A DNA stretch of 64,000 nt from the NCBI RefSeq assembly GCF_021590045.1, contig NZ_CP062221.1, positions 434,001 to 498,000 on the forward strand, in the 5' to 3' direction. Below, piece after piece: positions 59,086 through 64,000 of the stretch (its first letter is position 1; each line of letters begins with the position of its first letter). This DNA is from Cellulomonas palmilytica (lineage in GTDB: Bacteria > Actinomycetota > Actinomycetes > Actinomycetales > Cellulomonadaceae). The notes below the pieces were generated by a model. The model saw only the letters and a program-made list of their open reading frames with translations, made no database searches and had not been told where the DNA came from. A program made the translations under genes and the position numbers.

Positions 59086-59355
59086 ATGGCAGCCAAGCCC
59101 TCGACACCGATGCTCGCGAAGATCGTCGGACTCGCCACGGCGGCCGCAGCCGCGTGGCTGGCGAACCAGGCGATCAACCAGACCTGGAAGGCCGCGCGCG
59201 GCCACAAGCCGCCCAAGGCGGAGGACCCGGGCGACTCGCAGCTCGCCGAGATCCTCGTCGCCGCGGCACTCTCGGGTGCCGCCGTGGCGGTCGCCCGCGC
59301 GCTCGCGACGCGCGGTACCGCGCGGTTCGCCGTGAAGTCCGACCTGACGGACTGA
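59086..59355 (+). CDS. DUF4235 family membrane protein
   Basis: An 89-residue protein with two hydrophobic helices (about 10-28 and 52-72) joined by a basic, Lys/Pro-rich loop (WKAARGHKPPKAEDP). The sequence KPSTPMLAKIVGLATAAAAA, then AEILVAAALSGAAVAVARAL fits actinobacterial DUF4235. Function unknown. ATG at 59086. The gene lies head-to-head with the truncated wall protein, suggesting a rearrangement joined the two here. Confidence 0.82.
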   Translation: MAAKPSTPMLAKIVGLATAAAAAWLANQAINQTWKAARGHKPPKAEDPGDSQLAEILVAAALSGAAVAVARALATRGTARFAVKSDLTD

Positions 59356-59371
59356 CCCGCGACCTGCGCCG

Positions 59372-60859
59372 TCAGGGCCGCAGGTCCGGGACCGTCGTGA
59401 TCCCGAAGACGTCGCGCATCGCGCGCCGCGCCGCGAACCAGCCGCCGAGCCCGTGCACGCCCGGCCCCGGCGGGGTCGACGACGAGCACAGGTAGACCCC
59501 GTCGAGCCCGACCGCGTACGGGTCGGGCCGCGGCGTGGGCCGGGCGACCATCTGCCACATCGTGATCGCGCCGGCCGCGATGTCGCCGCCCACGTAGTTC
59601 GCGTTGTGCTCGGCCATCCGCGCGGCGGGCACGCACCGGCTCGCGACGACGACGTCGCGGAACCCCGGCGCGTACCGCTCGACGTGCGCGGTGACCGCCT
59701 CGGTGACGTCCACGTCGGAGCCCGCGGGCACGTGCGCGTACGTCCACAGCGGCCGCAGCCCGCCGACGACGCGCCCGGGGTCGACCACCGCGGGGTCGCT
59801 CAGCAGCGTCATCGGGCGCTCGGGGTGCTGACCGCGCGCGACCTGCGCCTCGGCCGCCGCCATCTCGGCACGCGTCCCGCCCAGGTGCACGGTCCCCGCG
59901 AGCGCGACCTCCGGGTCCGTCCACGGCACCGGGCCGGAGAGCACGAAGTCGACCTTGCTCGCGCCGTCGCCGTACCGGAACGCGGACAGGGCTCGGCGCG
60001 CACGGTCGGGCAGCCGGTCGCCGAGCACGTCGACGACCGTGCGCGGGCTCGTGTCGAACAGGTAGGCGTGCGCGCCCGGCAGGTCCGCGGCGGTCCGCAC
60101 GGGGTGGTCGGTGACGACCTGGCCACCGTGCGCCTCGAGATCGGCGCGCAGCGCGTCGGTGATCGCACGCGACCCGCCGCGCGGGATGGACCACCCCTCG
60201 CCCGCGTGCGCGAGCGAGGCCAGCAGCAGCGCGGTGCCGGCGGCGGCGAGCGACGGCAGCGGCGTGCTCGCGTGGGCCGCCACGCCGGTGAGCAGCGCGG
60301 GCGCGACGTCGCCGGAGAACCGGCGGTCCCACGCGCGCGTGCCCTGCTCGAGCACCGCGAGCCCGAACGCCGCCGCGGTCGGCACGCCGCCCGGCAGCAG
60401 CCCGGGCGGCAGGTGGCGCTTGTCGCCCAGCGCGATGCGCACCACGTGCGGCCACTGCTCCGACAGCCGTCCGACGAGCGTCCGCCACGCGGGCCCGTCC
60501 GCGCCGAGCGCGTCGACCGTGCGGTCCAGGTCCCGGTACGCGATCCCCGAGCGCCCGCCCGGCAGCGGCTGCGCGTAGGACACCTCGGGCGTCAGGAGCT
60601 CGACGCCCCGCGCCGCGAGGTCGAAGCCGCGGAAGAACGGCGACGCCCATGCCATGGCCTGCACGGCCGAGCAGATGTCGTGCACCACGCCGTCGGCGAG
60701 CCCCAGGTCGAGCGTGCGCGCGCCGCCGCCGCTCGTGCTCTGGGCCTCCAGGACGGTGACCTGCAGCCCGGCGCGCGCGCACGTGACCGCCGCGGCCAGC
60801 CCGTTCGGGCCAGAGCCCACGACGACGACCTCGGTGTGCCCCTCGCCGCGCCCGCGCAC
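59372..60859 (-). CDS. phytoene-dehydrogenase-like FAD-dependent oxidoreductase
   Basis: A 495-residue flavoprotein of the CrtI-like/NAD(P)-FAD oxidoreductase family. Dinucleotide-binding fold VVVVGSGPNGLAAAVTCARAGLQVTVLE at the N-terminus (GSGPNG), GEGWSIPRGGSRAITDAL (substrate-domain signature), and the C-terminal FAD motif GVYLCSSSTPPGPGVHGLGGWFAAR. Actinobacterial members of this type are not tied to carotenoid genes; none are present here. The GTG at 60859 follows GAGGGG; the longer frame reaching 60913 would need a TTG. Confidence 0.88.
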   Translation of the reverse strand: MRGRGEGHTEVVVVGSGPNGLAAAVTCARAGLQVTVLEAQSTSGGGARTLDLGLADGVVHDICSAVQAMAWASPFFRGFDLAARGVELLTPEVSYAQPLPGGRSGIAYRDLDRTVDALGADGPAWRTLVGRLSEQWPHVVRIALGDKRHLPPGLLPGGVPTAAAFGLAVLEQGTRAWDRRFSGDVAPALLTGVAAHASTPLPSLAAAGTALLLASLAHAGEGWSIPRGGSRAITDALRADLEAHGGQVVTDHPVRTAADLPGAHAYLFDTSPRTVVDVLGDRLPDRARRALSAFRYGDGASKVDFVLSGPVPWTDPEVALAGTVHLGGTRAEMAAAEAQVARGQHPERPMTLLSDPAVVDPGRVVGGLRPLWTYAHVPAGSDVDVTEAVTAHVERYAPGFRDVVVASRCVPAARMAEHNANYVGGDIAAGAITMWQMVARPTPRPDPYAVGLDGVYLCSSSTPPGPGVHGLGGWFAARRAMRDVFGITTVPDLRP

Positions 60860-60986
60860 CTGCGACCCCTCGCCTCGCTCGTCCCACCCGCTCGTCCGGA
60901 CCCCGCCATCCAACCACCCCCACCGGGACGACGAGCGGCGGGCAGACCTCCCCGCAGCGCACGGGCGGGGTCGTGTGAGCAGGTCG

Positions 60987-61003
60987 GGGCGCGAAACGCG
61001 CCC
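60987..61003. other. small perfect hairpin
   Basis: GGGCGCG, AAA, CGCGCCC. It lies between the divergent oxidoreductase and the gene at 61077; operator or attenuator role unproven. Confidence 0.3.
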
Positions 61004-61076
61004 GCACGATGTGCCCCTTCTGGCAGAGTTCGTGCCGGCTGCCCGAGGGGGGCGGGGCGCGGACGCTGGGGGACGG

Positions 61077-61514
61077 GTGAGCAGGTCTCAGGACGTACGA
61101 GCACGACGACGCGCGCGTGCGGTCACGTGGGGCGTGCTCGGCGTCATCGCCCTGGGTGCGCTGGTCGAGGCCGAGGTGTGGCCCGTGAGCGCGTTCCGCC
61201 TGTTCAGCACCGTGCGCACCGCGGAGGGCGCGTCGACCGTGCTCGTCGCGACCACCGTCGACGGCGTGCGCGTGCCGGTGCCGATGCCGGGCTCCGAGCC
61301 GCTCGTCGCGACCTCGCACCAGCTCGTCGACCTGCGCGACCTGCCCACCGGCGTGCGCCGGGAGAAGGCCGTCGCGTGGCTGCGGCTCGCGGGTCTGGAC
61401 CCGGCCGGGTACGCGTCGGTCGCGGTCGAGCGCACGCGCTGGACGATGGACCCGACGACGCGCGAGCGCCGCCCGCACGGCACGACGACGGTGCTCGCGG
61501 AGGTGACGCTGTGA
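61077..61514 (+). CDS. single-pass membrane protein encoded with an HTTM protein
   Basis: A 145-residue protein: basic N-terminus (RARRRARAVT), one membrane helix (WGVLGVIALGALVEAEVWP) and an extracytoplasmic domain (FRLFSTVRTAEGASTVLVAT, LDPAGYASVAVERTRW). The stop overlaps the start of the HTTM gene (GTGA), so the two proteins are made together and may form a complex. GTG at 61077 behind GGGGGACG. Family not recognised. Confidence 0.75.
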   Translation: MSRSQDVRARRRARAVTWGVLGVIALGALVEAEVWPVSAFRLFSTVRTAEGASTVLVATTVDGVRVPVPMPGSEPLVATSHQLVDLRDLPTGVRREKAVAWLRLAGLDPAGYASVAVERTRWTMDPTTRERRPHGTTTVLAEVTL

Positions 61515-62500
61515 CGGCCGACGCGACGACGCCGACGAACCCGACGCACCCGACGAGCCCGGCCGGCCCGACGGGCCCCGCCCCGGCGACCTCCGGGCAG
61601 CGCCCTCGGGGCGGGCGACTGCGCGCGGTCGTCGGGACCCTGGACCGCCGGCTCACCGCACCGGGGCGCGGCTACCGCCTGCGCGAGGTGCACACGCTCG
61701 TCGCGCTCGTCATCGGCCTGCGCCTGGTGACGCGCGACTGGTCCGCGATCGCCGACCGGCCCGCCGCGCTGACCGACGGCCTGACGGTCGTCTCGTGGCT
61801 GCCGGACGCGCTGCCCGCGGGGCTGCCGGTCGCGCTCGCCGTGCTGGGCGTCGGCGGGGTGGGGCTCGTGCTCGCGCGGCGCCGCGCGCACGCGGGGTTC
61901 GTCGTCGCGTGGGCCTGCTACGCGGTGCTGTGCGCGCTGTGGGGGTCGTCGGGCAAGGTCCTGCACAACGACGTCCTGACGGTGTGGGTGGGTGTCCCGC
62001 TGCTGTTCGCGAGCCTGCCGAGGCCGGGCCACGACCACCGGCGGGCGGTCGCGTGGGGCTGGCCGCCGCGCGCGGCGCTGGCCGCGCTCGCGCTCGTCTA
62101 CTGGCTCACGGGTGTGCAGAAGCTGCGGCACTCGGGCGTCGGGTGGGCGCTGTCGGACAACATGACGTGGGTGCTGCGGCAGGGCGTCTCGCCGCACGCG
62201 GACGGGCTCGCGCAGTGGGTGGCCGACCACGTGGTGGTCGCGAGCGCGCTCGCGACGGGTGCGCTGCTGCTCGAGCTGACCGCGCCGCTGTGGCTCGCGT
62301 GGCGCCGGACGCGCGCGCTGTTCGTGCTCGCGGTCGCCGTGATGCACGGCAGCATCTGGCTGTTCCTGGGCATCGACTACTCGGCGTGGGTGCTCACGGC
62401 CGCGGCGGTCGCGCTGCCGATGAGCCTCGCGCCGACGCGCCGGTTGCGCGACGCGCCGGGACCCCTGGGACGCCTGGTATCGGCTCTCGCACGGGCGTAG
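61511..62500 (+). CDS. HTTM-domain membrane protein
   Basis: A 329-residue protein with about eight hydrophobic helices resembling the HTTM (vitamin-K-dependent carboxylase-like) fold: LREVHTLVALVIGLRLVTRDW, SSGKVLHNDVLTVWVGVPLLF, LALVYWLTGVQKLRHSGVGW (the conserved Tyr/Lys-Leu region) and AVMHGSIWLFLGIDYSAWVL. Bacterial HTTM proteins have no settled function. The N-terminus is a Thr/Pro-rich cytoplasmic tail. The preceding overlapping gene is its probable partner. Confidence 0.8.
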   Translation: MTADATTPTNPTHPTSPAGPTGPAPATSGQRPRGGRLRAVVGTLDRRLTAPGRGYRLREVHTLVALVIGLRLVTRDWSAIADRPAALTDGLTVVSWLPDALPAGLPVALAVLGVGGVGLVLARRRAHAGFVVAWACYAVLCALWGSSGKVLHNDVLTVWVGVPLLFASLPRPGHDHRRAVAWGWPPRAALAALALVYWLTGVQKLRHSGVGWALSDNMTWVLRQGVSPHADGLAQWVADHVVVASALATGALLLELTAPLWLAWRRTRALFVLAVAVMHGSIWLFLGIDYSAWVLTAAAVALPMSLAPTRRLRDAPGPLGRLVSALARA

Positions 62501-62655
62501 AGACCGTTTCCGGCCGACTTAATCGTTACATTCGGACAAATCTCCGCGCGTCGGACGACAAGATGCCACCCAAGCGGGTCGTCGGACCTCGGCGTACCCG
62601 CGGCCGGCTCTCCCCACGAACCCCGGCCACCCCCGACGCAACGCTGCGAGGCGCC

Positions 62656-63342
62656 ATGTCCGTGCTGTCCGCCTGCGACCTGGTCGCACGCACCGGATCA
62701 CCGGCCGAGCTGCGCGGTGCCCATCTCGAGGTCGCCGACGGCGAGGCCGTCGCGCTGCTCGGGCCCGCCCGCTCCGGCACCACCACGATGCTCCAGGCGC
62801 TCGCCGGGCTCGTGCACCCCGTGCGCGGTCGCGTGCGGCTCGACGGCCGGGACCTCGCGTCGCTGCGCCCGCACGAGCTCGCCGCCACGCGCCTGAGCGC
62901 GCTCGGCCTCGTCTTCCCCGACGACGACCTGCTCCCCGAGCTCACGCTCGTGCAGAACGTCGAGCTCCCGCTGCTGCGCATGGGCGTGCCCGGCACGGAG
63001 GCCCGGCACCGCGCCGCGGCGCTGCTCGGCCGCCTGTTCGTCGGCGCCGGTGCGGACCTGCTGCCCGAGGCCGTGTCGTTCGGTCAGCGCCAGCGCGCCG
63101 CCGTGGCGCGCGCGCTCGTGCACCGGCCGCGCGTGGTGCTCGCCGAGGACCCGACCGCCGGCCTCGACTCGTGGCGTGCGCTCGCGCTGTTCGGGCTGCT
63201 CGTCGCCGTCGCGCGCGACACCGGCACCGCGGTGGTCGTCGCCACCCAGGACCCGGAGCTCGCGCAGCTCGCCGACCGCGTGGTCGAGCTGCGCGACGGC
63301 CTGCTCGTCGAGAGCCCGACCGCGCGCACCTACACGCGCTGA
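62656..63342 (+). CDS. degenerate ABC ATP-binding protein (probable pseudo-ATPase)
   Basis: A 228-residue full-length ABC domain of the LolD/MacB type, by overall layout (LLPELTLVQNVELPLLRMGV, RADRVVEL-like ADRVVELRDG). Every catalytic motif is altered: Walker A GPARSGTT (36-43) lacks the Lys (Thr42), the Q-loop has Pro88 for Gln, the signature is VSFGQ (140-144) instead of LSGGQ, Walker B reads AEDP with Asp165 where the catalytic Glu should be, and the H-loop has Gln198 for His. The frame is intact, so it is likely to be kept for a non-hydrolytic role. No permease is adjacent. An in-frame ATG at 62562 is an alternative start; GAGGCG precedes 62656. Confidence 0.85.
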   Translation: MSVLSACDLVARTGSPAELRGAHLEVADGEAVALLGPARSGTTTMLQALAGLVHPVRGRVRLDGRDLASLRPHELAATRLSALGLVFPDDDLLPELTLVQNVELPLLRMGVPGTEARHRAAALLGRLFVGAGADLLPEAVSFGQRQRAAVARALVHRPRVVLAEDPTAGLDSWRALALFGLLVAVARDTGTAVVVATQDPELAQLADRVVELRDGLLVESPTARTYTR

Positions 63343-63369
63343 GCCGGTCGCGCCCGGGCGACGAGCGCG

Positions 63370-63756
63370 TCAGGCGTCGTCGCGCGTGCGCGCCTCGCGC
63401 AGGTCCCGCGTGAGCTCGTCCGTCACCAGCAGGTCGTTGCGCACCTTGCCCGTGCGGTAGCCCGCGCGCCCCACCATGTGCGCCGCCACGGGCGCGGTGA
63501 GCAGCCCGAACACCGCGACGAGCACGAGCGCCCACACCGCACCGCCCGAGCGCAGCCGCAGGCCCAGCCCGACGAGCACGAGGACCAGCCCGAGCACCTG
63601 CGGCTTGGTCCCCGCGTGCATGCGTGAGAGCAGGTCAGGGAACCGCAGCGCCCCGACCCCCGCAGCGAGCACCAGGAACGAGCCGCCGAGCAGCGCCACC
63701 ACGGACACCACGTCCGCGAGCGTGTCCCAGCCCGAGCCGCCCTCGAGACCGTTCAC
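63370..63756 (-). CDS. mrpG: Mrp Na+/H+ antiporter subunit G
   Basis: A 128-residue subunit with three helices: ADVVSVVALLGGSFLVLAAGVGALRFPDLLSRMHAGTKPQ (in two blocks; RFPDLLSRMHAGTKP is the family hallmark) followed by LGLVLVLVGLGLRL and VFGLLTAPVAAHMVGRAGY. Part of the Mrp/Mnh complex that exchanges Na+ or K+ for protons. GTG at 63756 overlaps the mrpF stop (GTGA); last gene of the operon, whose upstream genes lie beyond the right edge. Confidence 0.93.
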   Translation of the reverse strand: MNGLEGGSGWDTLADVVSVVALLGGSFLVLAAGVGALRFPDLLSRMHAGTKPQVLGLVLVLVGLGLRLRSGGAVWALVLVAVFGLLTAPVAAHMVGRAGYRTGKVRNDLLVTDELTRDLREARTRDDA

Positions 63757-64000
63757 CGGACCTCCCCCTCAGCGCCGCCGCCGTGGTGCTCCTCGGGCTC
63801 CGCCGCGGGTCGCAGCTCGGCCTCCTCCGCCTCGCGGCGCGCGGCCTCCTCGGCGGCGACCTCCTCGCGCGTGCGCACGCGGCCCTCGCCCTCGGGCTCG
63901 ACGGCCGCGAACCGCGCGATCGTCACCGACCCCACGAAGCCGACGAGCGAGAGCACGACGAGCACGGGCACCACGTCGGCGCGGCGCTGCGACGCCGCGT
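63753..64000 (-). CDS. mrpF: Mrp Na+/H+ antiporter subunit F (5' end outside window)
   Basis: The frame is open to the right edge, so only the C-terminal 81 residues are seen. The last helix ADVVPVLVVLSLVGFVGSVT, then IARF, is as in MrpF. A charged tail follows (REEVAAEEAARREAEEAELR, GGGAEGEVR) that is longer than in typical MrpF proteins and could form a coiled coil. Overlaps mrpG by GTGA. Confidence 0.88.
   Translation of the reverse strand, partial: AASQRRADVVPVLVVLSLVGFVGSVTIARFAAVEPEGEGRVRTREEVAAEEAARREAEEAELRPAAEPEEHHGGGAEGEVR

Noticed and set aside
60860..60913. Longer N-terminus for the FAD oxidoreductase starting with TTG
   Set aside because: The added residues are Gly/Arg-rich and unlike the family; a GTG with a good ribosome site lies at 60859.

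Overview
The window is very GC-rich, densely packed actinobacterial DNA. A secreted four-module xylanase (GH11, CBM2-like, NodB deacetylase, CBM2-like) of the type described from Cellulomonas fimi, together with twin-arginine and sortase-type surface proteins, points to a cellulolytic Cellulomonas-like soil actinobacterium. I see no rRNA, tRNA, CRISPR array, prophage or transposase gene.

Layout. 1-11 kb: secreted PKD protein and lipoprotein, two similar small proteins, a GNAT enzyme, a tandem pair of unknown paralogues, a hydrolase, a Tat-exported protein, a DUF2975/XRE regulator pair, ABM and Nudix proteins. 11-24.5 kb: the xylanase, an SGNH-GNAT fusion, an alcohol dehydrogenase, a secreted Ig-like protein, DinB, a methyltransferase, a ProA-like dehydrogenase, methionine aminopeptidase and a Ycf46-like AAA protein. 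24.8-30.1 kb: a TusA-like/CrcB/CrcB operon, an LLM oxidoreductase, a cation efflux protein and a pyruvyl transferase pair. 30.2-38.5 kb: the respiratory nitrate reductase operon narGHJI followed by narK, divergent from an M3 oligopeptidase. 40.5-51.5 kb: mostly single genes, an ECF sigma/membrane-partner pair, mntH with a strong candidate operator, and a PadR regulator. 51.7-57 kb: an SRPBCC protein and a thiamine ABC transporter (thiB-thiP-thiQ) behind a TPP riboswitch. 57-64 kb: a wall-anchored protein that lacks its N-terminus, DUF4235, a phytoene-dehydrogenase-like flavoprotein, an HTTM membrane protein with partner, an ABC ATPase with every catalytic motif degraded, and the end of an Mrp antiporter operon.

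Expression. Many genes have a TAnnnT hexamer 6-8 nt before the start codon and no Shine-Dalgarno sequence, as expected for leaderless transcripts. These hexamers decide several start codons. Co-transcribed genes usually overlap by ATGA or GTGA.

Most unusual items: a family of intergenic palindromic repeats (seven copies), a second 56-bp palindromic repeat of which one copy forms the linker of a fused gene, the pseudo-ATPase at 62656, the paired small proteins near 1.5-2.2 kb, and the duplicated unknown genes at 3.4-5.8 kb. All names rest on reading the sequence; no database search was possible.
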